64,000 nucleotides of DNA from positions 930,001-994,000 of the forward strand of contig JARGSG010000011.1 of assembly GCA_030374805.1 (NCBI GenBank), read 5' to 3'. The stretch comes from Gracilaria gracilis. Lineage: Eukaryota > Rhodophyta > Florideophyceae > Gracilariales > Gracilariaceae. The position numbers and the translations under genes are program-made. The notes beneath the pieces are model-generated. The model was not told the origin of the DNA. It ran no database searches and worked only from the letters and a program-made list of their open reading frames with translations. Of this stretch, positions 55,385 through 64,000 are shown one piece after another; positions within the stretch are counted from its first letter, which is position 1, and the number at the start of each line of letters is the position of its first letter.

Positions 55385-56655
55385 TGGGCACCGCCATTGC
55401 GGGAAGAAGAAGTTAAGAAGAATTCTCATGCCATTTAATACGGGAAGTGACGCTCACCTGGGGTGGCGTCACGCAGTCGCACTCTCTGAGTTGGAGCCCG
55501 ACTCAGTCGGGTTAATAACCCCATTTACTCAGTTTTCGTGCTGATGGGTTTTTTATCCAGCTTGCTGGTTCTCTGGATCCGCATCCACGGTTTTTCCCCA
55601 TCGACAGGGTGCATTCTTTCTGGTCACACCGTTCTTTATTTGTGTTTTCATTGTGTCTACAATGCTACATTGCCATCTTGGATGGATGTTCAACTCGGAT
55701 CAACCGGTTCTGTCGCCCCGTCATCGGGTGTTGCACGACGCTTTGCAACCACTGCAACACACGTGCAGCATCCGCATAACACGGTGGGAGGCTGTTGCGT
55801 TTCCGTTCGTAACGGTCGAAGTTCCCGGAGGTCGGGTATATCCCCTCTACAGTACTGTGAGGATGACTTTTGCTAAAAACCCGTATCTCGGGCAACACTT
55901 TCCCGTTTCCTTAACGGTCTCGCACCAGGCTATTCTGGACGTGCCTGAACACTTTCGTGAAGACAGATCCCGAGTATCTTGGACGGTTTTCAAGTTATGG
56001 CATCGTTTCAGTTCGGCCGTCTATTTTTTAGCTCGAACTGAAACAGGTTGCGCTTTCCACCTTAGTGGCGTTGAATCCCAACTTTCTGGGCGTCATTCGA
56101 AAGCTCTGGAGTCCGAAAGTTAGCCGAAGTATTGGAAGTGGTTCCACAAGGTCTGGATCGGAAGTTATGGGCACTTCAATATTTGCGTTTTCTGAAAACG
56201 CGTTCGCGTACCGTGGTCACTGCCGAACCGCTTTGAGCGTGGGCTAACCGGACCGTACCTCGGTTGTGCCGCCTGAACGGAGTCCAATTGGCTACTCTGC
56301 GTGGCAGGAAGTGGTACAAATGTCTACAAGGGACGCTCACCACCCAAATATTGGGGAACACAGTACTTGTGTCAAACCACTACTGTGGAGCGTTCCGAAC
56401 TTCATCAGGACATCCCACAACGTGGTCCGCAGACCTGCTAAGCAGAGTTGACGCCGCTGTTATAGCGAGGAAGGTGGTTGTGAGGACCAGAACGTGGTTG
56501 TGGTCGTGGTCGTTTGGATAACTGTCGGACCGCGTTGCAGCGCATCACCGCGAAGCGGAAAGCAATCCCATGCGATGGGTAAGCGGCGGACTACGTGATG
56601 GTCTCGGCGCTGCATCCGTCACCTTTGGAACGTGCTTGCGCCTAGAAGGGGGAGA
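55385..56655 (+). other. Gypsy 3' non-coding region and purine tract
   Basis: About 1.27 kb separates the chromodomain stop from the 3' LTR. No known domain is readable; the longer + frames (to about 156 codons) have no motif. AGAAGGGGGAGA at 56644-56655 is the polypurine tract. The length is unusual for a simple 3' region. Confidence 0.5.
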
Positions 56656-57792
56656 TGTAGTGTAACGCCCTACAAGGGATACTTCACCGACTTAGTCGTT
56701 TTTCCGCTTGCGCGTGCTGATGGTTACTGCCGCTACACACGGGTTGTGTGCCGCAATGCGGTCTGCATAGTGTGCACGGTGCACACGTGCACTCGCGCCG
56801 CAGCCCCAATTTGGGTGTGACTAATACACGTGTGGAGCTCTTGCAACGGATGGTTGGCACAGCATTGCTGGTAATTTAGATATTTATTTAATAGTTTTTG
56901 CCTAGTTGCAGGGAGATTACTACCCTATATAGTGGCTGGGCACTTGGCCATCGCCACTAAGTAAACTTCCCCAACCAGGGTTTTGGCTCTAGACTGCTTC
57001 GCCTTCGGCGGTACTCAACTCCTCCTTGGAGGGATATCCCGTAGCCTACGGACTGTCTATCCTCCCTGCATCCCCTAAACGAACCCACTATTGGGAGTAT
57101 TTACCAATCGCTGTCGCGTTCGCCCTTGTATAAGGTTTCCACCGGCTTCGCCGTATCCTTAACCACATCTTGTGGACTCCTCTTTTCCTCTTCTTTCCTT
57201 TCCCTTTTTCCCCTTGCTTTTGGGGTGGTTACTCGGCCACTCGCAGCCTGTGCTGACACCGCGTCGCACTCGCCACACAGTGGACACTTCGCCTCCTTGG
57301 TAGATAACACACACACGCCGCTCACGCGGAATACCTTCTTGTCTCACCTTCCTACGCTCGTCGTGAAGGGTGACCTCGGCCTTACACCCCGACTTAGTCG
57401 TGTCATCCCTAGAAGGGTTCTGCTTGCTGTGCTCCCTCGTGTGAGGAAGATCCCGAACGTCTTCGTGGTACTTTCCCCATTGGAGCGCCCTACAAACCTC
57501 GAATATGGCCCAAATATGGCCGAGATATGGCCGAAATGTGGCCATTTAACTCGAAAAGTTGTGAGAACGTTTAAAAAGCGGAGATAAACAAGTTTCATTT
57601 TTCTTCATATGGCCGAAATATGACCCAAATGTGGCCTAAATATGGACGAAGTGTACACGTGTCAGTTGGCTAAAGTCCTTTATTTCCGTAGTTACACGTT
57701 CTCTGAAATTTTTGAGCTAAACGGCCACATTTCGGCCATATCTCGGCCATATTTGGGCCATATTCGAGGTTTATAGGGGGCATTGCACTACA
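56656..57792 (+). repeat. Gypsy 3' LTR with inserted element
   Basis: Matches the 5' LTR to about base 57483 (ending ...CCCCATTGG). It is then interrupted by an inverted-repeat element and resumes with CATTGCACTACA at 57781-57792. Confidence 0.9.
57485..57781. mobile_element. 297-bp inverted-repeat element (MITE)
   Basis: Terminal inverted repeats of 59 bases (57485-57543 and 57723-57781) differ at only two positions, near the tips. They consist of repeats of the type ATATGGCC and CAAATATGGCC; similar motifs recur inside (57607-57650). The 180-base centre codes for nothing. Exact ends are uncertain by a few bases because the junction is G-rich, and no clear target duplication is visible. The missing piece of the 5' LTR copy shows that this is an insertion. 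Confidence 0.85.
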
Positions 57793-59095
57793 GGAACCGC
57801 TCCAGAAATCGTCCATCAAATGGAAAGGTTCCCATTTTCTTGAAAGCAGCCTTCACATCTTCTTCCGATATTGATTCCCAGGCGTACACAGCGCATGCCA
57901 GATTGCAGTTGACGCTGTTCGTGTCCACTCTCCCTTGCCGACAAAATTCGTCTCTTATTAGCCGCACGCTGTTCTGAAAACTCGTGTTAATGTGCTGGTC
58001 GCAGGGTTGCAGAAAATGAGACGTGCTAGCGGCGTTTATAACTGCCTCAATTAGACGTTCGGCACAGTACTCCACCCACTCTAAGTTCTTCCGGGACGAA
58101 TGACCGTCCAGAAACAAGAGGGTGGACTTATTGCTTGGGATGTATCGTACCGCAGTATTTTCTATTTGCTGCACCAAGCAAGGCATTAACGAGCCTTCCA
58201 TCGAGCCGTTTTTGCTGACCTTTATAATTCCATCAGGGAGAAACCAGTCTGGCTTCGTAAAGCGCGATATCATACCTGTCGGAGCTTTTGAAAACTTTCC
58301 CTGAACGGGAGGTCACCAGTCAAAAGATTTCCGTTTGCCTGCGACAATAAAAAAAGGAGGAGCCACACGACCTGCAGCAGATGTGGCAATCACAGCCGTT
58401 ATGTGCTTTGATACTCCGTATGTAGACTTCACGGCGTGTAGACTTCCATTCCGAACGTTTCTTGCAGAGAAAACTTTAGAATACTTTCCGTTAAGATTGC
58501 TGACCTTTTTTTCATCAACGTTCCAAATACGGTTTGCAGACATCAGAAGCCCAGTATGTTTTGTTTAAATGCGCTCAAGGACCAAGAAAAAAGTTTCCAC
58601 ATGTTCAAACGACTGGACCGCGAATTTTGCGTTCTCTGTGTTTTCGATTCTTTTCAAGCAGATATCGCGATTAAAAGCTTTATATTTACGAAGAAAGTCA
58701 TCGCTGGGCACCCCATTTGTAAATCCTTTTCGCCCATCCGCAGCAATGCAAGAGAGCACGTGCATGAATGTGAAATGGTCTACTGCAAAGCCACGTTCAG
58801 CAGCAGTTATGAGACGTTGATTAATCATTTCACACTCTTGGTCCGCTATGGTAAAGAATGGACCAAAGCGTTTGTCAGAACTAAGAAGATGCTGAAGTTG
58901 TTCGGGGTTATTTGCAGCAGCCGTTTTGATTCGGTGAACAGTAGATTTGCTAACTCCTGTTTGGCGTGCAATGTCGCAAACCTTTCGGTTACATTGAAGC
59001 AGCATTAGCGCTTTTTTACGCGCCAGGACCCTATCTTGATCACGCTAAAGTCGCTTCTTGTGCTCTGAAGTCTCTTTTTTCATCGATTGAGGCAT
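57793..59095 (-). pseudogene. Pogo/Tigger-type DDE transposase, N-terminal and catalytic part
   Basis: Starts at MPQSMKKETSEH (59095). A helix-turn-helix follows (KVCDIARQTGVSKSTVHRIK), then NRIWNVDEKKVS with the first catalytic Asp, a SAAGRVAPPFFIVAG strand, LLFLDGHSSRKN with the second Asp, and TSHFLQPCDQHINTSF, the region where the third acidic residue sits (Asp in QPCDQ). This arrangement is that of the DDE_1 family (pogo, Tigger, CENP-B, Jerky). The whole stretch is one frame interrupted by TAG (about 59047), TAA (58565) and TGA (58313), with no frameshift. The protein continues across the gypsy at 46811-45979. Confidence 0.85.
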
Positions 59096-59613
59096 ATGTA
59101 TACTGAGATATGGCAATTCCGTACTGCAGCGTTCATAAAGATGCTCACAAGTTCAGAAGCGGGATGCTCCAAACAAGTGAGCATCTTTGTAAGTCAATTA
59201 GAGTTGCATACAGTGGCTTCCTCTTGATACATGGCGGGAGATAGAATGAGAGATGCGTTTCGGTTTCTTTTGGTTTTGGCGGGAAGCCGTCCCAAAATCA
59301 GCCGCGTCCCAAAATTATCCTCCCAGAAGGGTAGTACGCTTTGTGATGTGCTGCTACGAGGTGCAATTAGACCGCTGTTGCCGGTTTTTGGCGCCACTGC
59401 GGTGCTATGATTGCCTTGTTGCCCTCACAGCAAGGCGTGTCTTTGGATTGGAACCGAATCCAATGCCGGGGTGATTTGGATCTTTGTGGCATCGGTTGGA
59501 TTCGAAAAAATCCAAGTTTTATTTGGATTTGGCCCCGTGGCACAGTGCGATGGATAATCCAATCCAAATTTTGGATTGCATTCGATTTTTTCGTACTGTT
59601 GGGGATGCTCTTA
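59096..59613. other. Presumed 5' flank and right terminus of the pogo-type element
   Basis: The last 170 bases hold repeated GGATTGG/CCAATCC motifs in both directions (59440-59580). They end in CTGTTGGGGATGCTC (59596-59610) followed by TTA, that is GAGCATCCCCAACAG reading inward, a Harbinger-like terminus. No partner end was found on the left, where the old gypsy LTR adjoins. Confidence 0.5.
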
Positions 59614-60460
59614 AGGGGGGCATTGTGTATATGAACTTGAGGTTTCATGAATAGCTCAGTTCACATAGCGTACTTGCCGATGATCATCACTGATCGGCGT
59701 GAAAAGGTCGTCGCCCAAAACCTAGACAATAACGATACTGCACAATATCTTAAGAAGTTAAATGGGTGCACCCCCGCGCGGATCCACAAAGGGAGAATCG
59801 CTCAGACCGTCGGCAACGCAAGTTGTGATTCACACGCGAGCTACACTCGTAACTTGTGAAATGTCTTAGGCAAAGTCGAACAGTCTCCTGTGGAATTAGC
59901 GAAATCCAGCTTCATTAATCTGAAGAATACAGTGCATGCTCACGACTTCCATTGACACGAACGCTTGTTGATGGTATCTAGACGGCATACAAAATTGAGT
60001 TGATTTACACCTGCGGACTGGGCAGCTCATTCAGATTTGCACCCAGGTCGTAAGCAGTATTCTGTGATCGTTGATTGCACAACATCATGCTCGTGTGGTC
60101 CATAGATAATACACAGAAAGTGCATTCTGAATGGTCATCCACCCAGAGACATGGTATTATTTTTGCATGGCATCGTTACATGACATGACCCAGAGGGTCT
60201 CTGGGTGAACTGAGTAGTGTGTCGCTAATATGATGGTGCCATTACTGACGTAGCTTGCGTGATCACATTATCTGCTCCACCCAGATATCTACGAAGGTAG
60301 AACGTGGGTTGACGCTCTCTAGCTCCTAAAACAGTCATATCCAACTCCGCTTCCGAACTCAAGTGACATCCAAAAGAGCACACTCTTAATACGGAGTTTG
60401 TCCCACTGACTGTGGTCCACGAGAGTTGCAGCTTGTCACTGAGGCCTTCAGGAGTTCAAC
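59614..60460. other. Intergenic region upstream of the binding-protein gene
   Basis: Starts with a G-run and contains no frame with a recognisable product; the only + frames are under 75 codons. The last 200 bases should contain the promoter of the next gene. No clear TATA box is seen. Confidence 0.4.
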
Positions 60461-62362
60461 ATGACGCGAGAAGCCTGGTTACCCTCTATCCCACATTCTT
60501 ACACGTTGACTGTTCTGCTGCTTTTTGCGGCTTCCGTGTCGGCGCAGTCCCGGGACTTCAACTGCCGTAACCCCGTGGACTTTTGTGATCCAAACACTAA
60601 TTACTTTCCGGAATCCTCAAGGATCGAAATCGAGTTTGCAAGCACCATTAACAATGCCTCATATTCGAATACCTATGTAGATATCACAGCCACCGGCGCA
60701 AATCGGACCCATACCCTTGCCTATCGCTTTGTACGATGTGGCTGCCCTCGTCCACCAGGCTCTGAAAATCGAATCGTGCTCTTCACCAACCCACAATCTT
60801 TACATGTCACTGAATCTCCTTCCATGGCTTTGCTGCAGGCCATCGATAAATCTCTGGAAACTCTTTCCTACGTCAACTCTGGAACCTTTGTATTTTCATC
60901 TCGGATTCGTGAAAAGATTGCGAACAATGAGATACAAGAAGCAAATGTAGATGACTTCGAAGTCAATTTCACAAGGCTTCAATCAGACACAGGGTTGTCA
61001 GCGAGTATTATCGGCTCATTCGAGTTTGAAACCTATCGTGAAGGTACAGGGAATGTACCATTTCTTGTTGTTCCTGATTCTCAAGAACCATCTCCGCTTG
61101 GAAGAGCTGAATTCATCAAAGTCATAGGTGTGTTCTTGGGAGTTGCTGAAGAAGCAAATTCATTGTTTGCCAGTATCGTAACAGAGTATCAAGATGCAAG
61201 TATCAAAGCCCGCGAGGCCGCTAGACGTCCGTCTGTGCTCCTGAACCGACCAATATTGCCGTTTGGTAAGGTGGTGGACCTCTCGATTCCTGTTGATGAC
61301 CTTTACGAATGGAGTCTGCCACCTCGCGATCAATACATAACAGACTTTCTTGATGATGCAAACGCTGACTACGTACATGAGAGAGTGATAAGTTTGGGAA
61401 CCCTTCAATTTCCGTTCTCTCAAGTTATCCAAGACTTCAAGTTCGCCCGTTTTTATCTGAATATCGCACATTTTCCAGCGAATAGTACTCGAAATACATT
61501 GGAGAAATTCATGAACGACCTCATCGATCCAGATGCTCCTGACTCAAGAGTAAGAGAAGCGATGTCCACTCTCAGCGCAGTGAAGTGCAACAATGTGTAC
61601 CATATAGAAAACCGTGTTACGGCAGATGGTAACTCAAACGACTTTTTTGAGTCGGGGATCATTAACCCGGATGAAATCTTGAAAGATTATGTATCCATTC
61701 TTCACCCTTCTGTGGATTTTGGAGATCGTCAAAAGCGATACATGGGTCGTTATGAAGCTGACACTGATGAGTTTACGAGTGATTGTCCATACAATGATTT
61801 TGAAGGACCGCCTCCAGACTCAAAGATATACGTTGACAGCGAATTCACAGTGTCTGAACTGGATCGATTTGACATTGAGCGGGCATGGGAGAATGCCATT
61901 CAACCGGAGCTCAAGGCTCTCGATATTGATGCAGAATACGACATCTTATTTGAGCCCGAGAATCGAGCTGATGAATCGGATAGCGAAACGCAAACCAGGT
62001 TCATATTAAGAGCTCGCACAGATCCAGAAAACATGGCCAAACTTGACGAAACCCCGGATGTGAGACAAGCTGTGGGGCGTGCTCTAGGTAGAGACGTCGG
62101 ACAACTGAATCCCGATGGATCAATAATACCCATTGATGATGGCATCAGCTCAATAGCAATAGCCTTAATTGTTATCTCAAGTATTGTCGGCAGCGGCTTG
62201 CTTATTCTTTGTATATTCAAACTACTTGGGCGAGGAAAGGACTTTGAACCTCATGAAATGTCACGAGATCAGTTTTGGGGCCCGCCTGCTGGCAGAGTTG
62301 GGTCAACCGGTAATGACCTAGAGCACCAGGGAAACAGTGAACACGTACCAGAAACAATCTAA
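60461..62362 (+). CDS. Membrane-anchored periplasmic-binding-like protein, putative iron uptake
   Basis: This 633-residue intronless protein has a signal peptide (about 1-28, LTVLLLFAASVSA then QS) and one C-terminal membrane segment (about 563-586, ISSIAIALIVISSIVGSGLL), so it is a type I membrane protein with a large outer domain. Residues 40-110 (NYFPESSRIEIEFA, later a conserved RFVRCGCPRPPG) and the following ALLQAIDKSLETLSYVNSGT match the start of algal and protist proteins related to the TroA/FhuD-type binding proteins of siderophore importers. Several NxS/NxT sites suggest glycosylation. Cytoplasmic tail of 44 residues. Binding of an iron complex at the cell surface is an inference from family resemblance recalled from memory. 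Confidence 0.7.
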   Translation: MTREAWLPSIPHSYTLTVLLLFAASVSAQSRDFNCRNPVDFCDPNTNYFPESSRIEIEFASTINNASYSNTYVDITATGANRTHTLAYRFVRCGCPRPPGSENRIVLFTNPQSLHVTESPSMALLQAIDKSLETLSYVNSGTFVFSSRIREKIANNEIQEANVDDFEVNFTRLQSDTGLSASIIGSFEFETYREGTGNVPFLVVPDSQEPSPLGRAEFIKVIGVFLGVAEEANSLFASIVTEYQDASIKAREAARRPSVLLNRPILPFGKVVDLSIPVDDLYEWSLPPRDQYITDFLDDANADYVHERVISLGTLQFPFSQVIQDFKFARFYLNIAHFPANSTRNTLEKFMNDLIDPDAPDSRVREAMSTLSAVKCNNVYHIENRVTADGNSNDFFESGIINPDEILKDYVSILHPSVDFGDRQKRYMGRYEADTDEFTSDCPYNDFEGPPPDSKIYVDSEFTVSELDRFDIERAWENAIQPELKALDIDAEYDILFEPENRADESDSETQTRFILRARTDPENMAKLDETPDVRQAVGRALGRDVGQLNPDGSIIPIDDGISSIAIALIVISSIVGSGLLILCIFKLLGRGKDFEPHEMSRDQFWGPPAGRVGSTGNDLEHQGNSEHVPETI

Positions 62363-63116
62363 TCATGATTTTCGTTCTTAATATCTGTTTGTCTCTCATC
62401 TCTCATATGTACTGTGTGAACCCGTAAAGACCTTTTCGCCAGAGTTACAGCGTTCCCTTTTTTTTCTCAATTGTGGACGGCAGTTCTTTATTACGAAACT
62501 GTACTATAGCTTGTAGGTCCATCGGAGCTTTTTCCTATTAAAAAAGGCCAAGAACTTCCGTGCTTCCTGTTCAATCATAACAAGGGTACTCAGGACAGAA
62601 GATTTTGTGCAGTATGGCATATTTGAGACAAGACCACATCGTCAGTTCCCTATTCAACCAGGATATTTAGATATAGTCGTCACAAGAGTAAAGCTGGCAC
62701 ATAAAGCTAGGAATCTCTCACATTCAAATTCTCTCATTCCGTAACAAGTCTAGCTCAGTGTCGCGTTGGAAGCTGTTTAGGTATTTGTGTTTGTATTGAA
62801 ACTAGCATCGAAAACTGCAGAAACATGGTCAACTGAGGCACACTCGCCCAGCTTTATTCGACCCAACAGAAAGCAAAGAGTCTGTTTCCCAATCCTTTTG
62901 CTCTGGTCCAGTATATATGTGACCGATTTCTGTCCTTCTACACCGCAAAACAGGTGCGCCCTTGTACCTCCTCCAGCTTCTTAAGGCTGATTTTCTCGGG
63001 GTGAGGGAACTATCTCGAACAACACAATGACAAGCAAAATAAGAACTAATAGCCATCGAAAAGAGGAAGTTGGTTGATGAAACAATTGTCGCCCATTTTC
63101 GATTGAGGCTCTCCGC
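62363..63116. other. Convergent intergenic region
   Basis: AT-rich with T-tracts at 62455-62466. It holds the 3' regions of the two converging genes; no other gene or repeat was found. Confidence 0.5.
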
Positions 63117-63932
63117 CTACAACCGCTCAAACCCATCATTCACCTTTCTGATCATCATTCCAAGCATCCACATGTGAAAGCCTTTCGGAAGCACCCAGTA
63201 GAAGAATCTGAAAAACTTCCCTCGCAGCCCAGGGGTAAAAAGGGGCGTCTTACCGAAAACACGGAGCGTCTTCCTAACGCAAACGTCAGCGTCCATCATT
63301 TTAGGATTCCCGAAACTTTTGGTAAATCCAACGTGATGTTGAGAAGTGAACTCTGATTTTACAAAACCAGGCTCTAATGCCATGCACTTGACGTTGAACG
63401 GACGGAACTCTTCGTTGAGTGTAGTTGCCAGCGAACTCACGAATGCTTTTGACGCAGAGTAAGAGGACGTATATGGAACACCGTATGAGGCCAAACTGCT
63501 CACGAAAAGTATGCCTCCTTTCTTTCTCTCGCACATCTTTCTTCCGTACAAACGTGCCAAAGAAGTCACAGCCACGATGTTGACTCGGATCAGCTTCTCA
63601 ATTTCTTCTTCCGAGTGGGAAAGAGTGGGTCCCCAAAGCGCTATACCAGCATTGTTGACCAAGAAACCAACCTCTAACATTTCAGTCATTTCTGCAATAC
63701 GTTCAATTGCGCCGTTTTCCGTCAAGTCGGCCTGGATGACCACAGTGCTCCGGTCATACTTCTTCTCGATCTCATCGGCAATCGCTCGCAGCCTTTCAAG
63801 TCGGCGGGCGATGAGCACGATGTGAAATCCCTGTGCTCCGAGTTGGTGGGCAAATTCTGCGCCGATTCCAGAAGAGGCACCCGTTACCACGGCCCATGGA
63901 CCGTACTTTTGGAGAAGATGTGCTGGGCGCAT
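63117..63932 (-). CDS. Short-chain dehydrogenase/reductase
   Basis: The 271-residue classical SDR is numbered from MRPAHLLQKYGPW (63932); an in-frame ATG 16 codons upstream (63980) adds a Ser/Leu/Phe-rich leader and could be used. NAD(P)-binding TGASSGIG is at 17-24, NNAG at 93-96, and the catalytic residues are Asn118, Ser146, Tyr158 and Lys162 (YSASK). The Arg pair at 43-44 after the second strand suggests NADPH preference. The C-terminus (about 228-258) is hydrophobic, FFRFFYWVLPKGFHMWMLGMM, which suggests membrane association as in 17-beta-HSD12/3-ketoacyl-CoA reductase-type or DltE-type SDRs. The substrate cannot be told from sequence. The gene is intronless and lies on the minus strand near the right edge. 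Confidence 0.9.
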   Translation of the reverse strand: MRPAHLLQKYGPWAVVTGASSGIGAEFAHQLGAQGFHIVLIARRLERLRAIADEIEKKYDRSTVVIQADLTENGAIERIAEMTEMLEVGFLVNNAGIALWGPTLSHSEEEIEKLIRVNIVAVTSLARLYGRKMCERKKGGILFVSSLASYGVPYTSSYSASKAFVSSLATTLNEEFRPFNVKCMALEPGFVKSEFTSQHHVGFTKSFGNPKMMDADVCVRKTLRVFGKTPLFTPGLRGKFFRFFYWVLPKGFHMWMLGMMIRKVNDGFERL

Positions 63933-64000
63933 AGTGAAGGTTGTCAATGAACTTAGGAAGGACAGGCGGTGAAAGCACAACCTAGATATCTACAACATGA

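Larger units (their letters stand above)
46812..57797 (+). mobile_element. Chromodomain gypsy LTR retrotransposon (chromovirus-like)
   Basis: The LTRs are 46817-47659 (843 bp) and 56656-57792 (longer because of an inserted element). Each begins TGTAGTG(C/T)AACGCC and ends TTGCACTACA, and each is bordered by GGAAC (46812-46816 and 57793-57797). By eye the LTRs differ at about seven bases and one T-run length over about 830 bases, roughly 1 %. A primer-binding candidate TGGTCTCCCGAC starts three bases after the 5' LTR (47663). The purine tract AGAAGGGGGAGA precedes the 3' LTR. Gag, protease, reverse transcriptase, RNase H, integrase and chromodomain follow in gypsy order. It lies inside a pogo-type transposase gene. 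Confidence 0.95.

Noticed and set aside
9128..57797. Gypsy and copia elements as integrated viruses
   Set aside because: No envelope-like gene was seen in either; both have standard LTR-retrotransposon gene orders.
31843..58567. Stop-codon reassignment, because several transposon frames have in-frame stops without frameshifts
   Set aside because: The host genes (membrane protein, SUMT, Josephin, binding protein, SDR) contain no internal stops and use ordinary stop codons. Frameshifts also occur in several of the elements, so decay is the simpler reading.
1..64000. CRISPR arrays, bacterial operons, rRNA or tRNA genes
   Set aside because: No regularly spaced repeats with unique spacers, no cloverleaf-like or rRNA-like sequence was recognised, and the gene structure is eukaryotic. 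A covariance-model scan would settle the RNA genes.

Overview
This is eukaryotic nuclear DNA. A few compact protein genes sit at the two ends (1-7.6 kb and 60.4-64 kb), and about 50 kb of nested transposable elements lie between them. The host genes are mostly intronless; the one intron I can place is 107 bp, with GTATGT donor, TGCTAAC branch site and TTTTAG acceptor. A siroheme-pathway methyltransferase with a plastid-type N-terminus, GC-rich compact genes and mixed copia, gypsy, Harbinger and CACTA-like relics fit a red alga of the Chondrus type. That assignment is inference; nothing here proves it.

Left host block: a large protein that enters from beyond the left edge (1-3312, +), an eight-span membrane protein (3724-4806, +), then on the minus strand a uroporphyrinogen-III C-methyltransferase with an unusual repetitive tail (5110-6321) and a two-exon Josephin/ataxin-3-like protein whose catalytic residues all appear to be substituted (6571-7595).

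Nest 1 (9.1-25.4 kb) is one insertion event with later insertions inside it. A minus-strand copia element has 88-bp LTRs (9133 side and 25338-25425) bounded by a GGACG target duplication. Its left LTR copy is split by a 2.97-kb PIF/Harbinger element (9189-12160, TAA duplication) and then by an 8.63-kb DNA element (12239-20869, 25-bp terminal inverted repeats, TGA duplication). The larger element carries a broken Harbinger transposase, a 522-aa minus-strand protein, and decayed pieces of chromatin-remodeller genes (an HSA domain and the C-terminal SANT/SLIDE plus CHDCT2 parts of a CHD1-like protein). The undisturbed LTR copy at 25.4 kb acts as an empty-site control for both insertions.

Middle (25.4-44.5 kb): unidentified flank, a second decayed copia (27.4-30.6 kb), a CACTA-like (Plavaka/KDZ type) element with two opposed genes in strongly strand-skewed DNA (30.6-35.6 kb), and a heavily decayed gypsy element (about 35.9-44.47 kb).

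Nest 2 (44.5-59.6 kb): a decayed Myb/trihelix accessory gene and a pogo-type DDE transposase gene lie in tandem on the minus strand. The transposase gene is split by a chromodomain gypsy element (46817-57792) with about 99 % identical LTRs, GGAAC duplication and a pol frame broken mainly by nonsense codons. A 297-bp element with 59-bp inverted repeats sits in the 3' LTR of that gypsy.

Right host block: a type I membrane protein resembling periplasmic iron-complex binding proteins (60461-62362, +) and a classical short-chain dehydrogenase (63117-63932, -).
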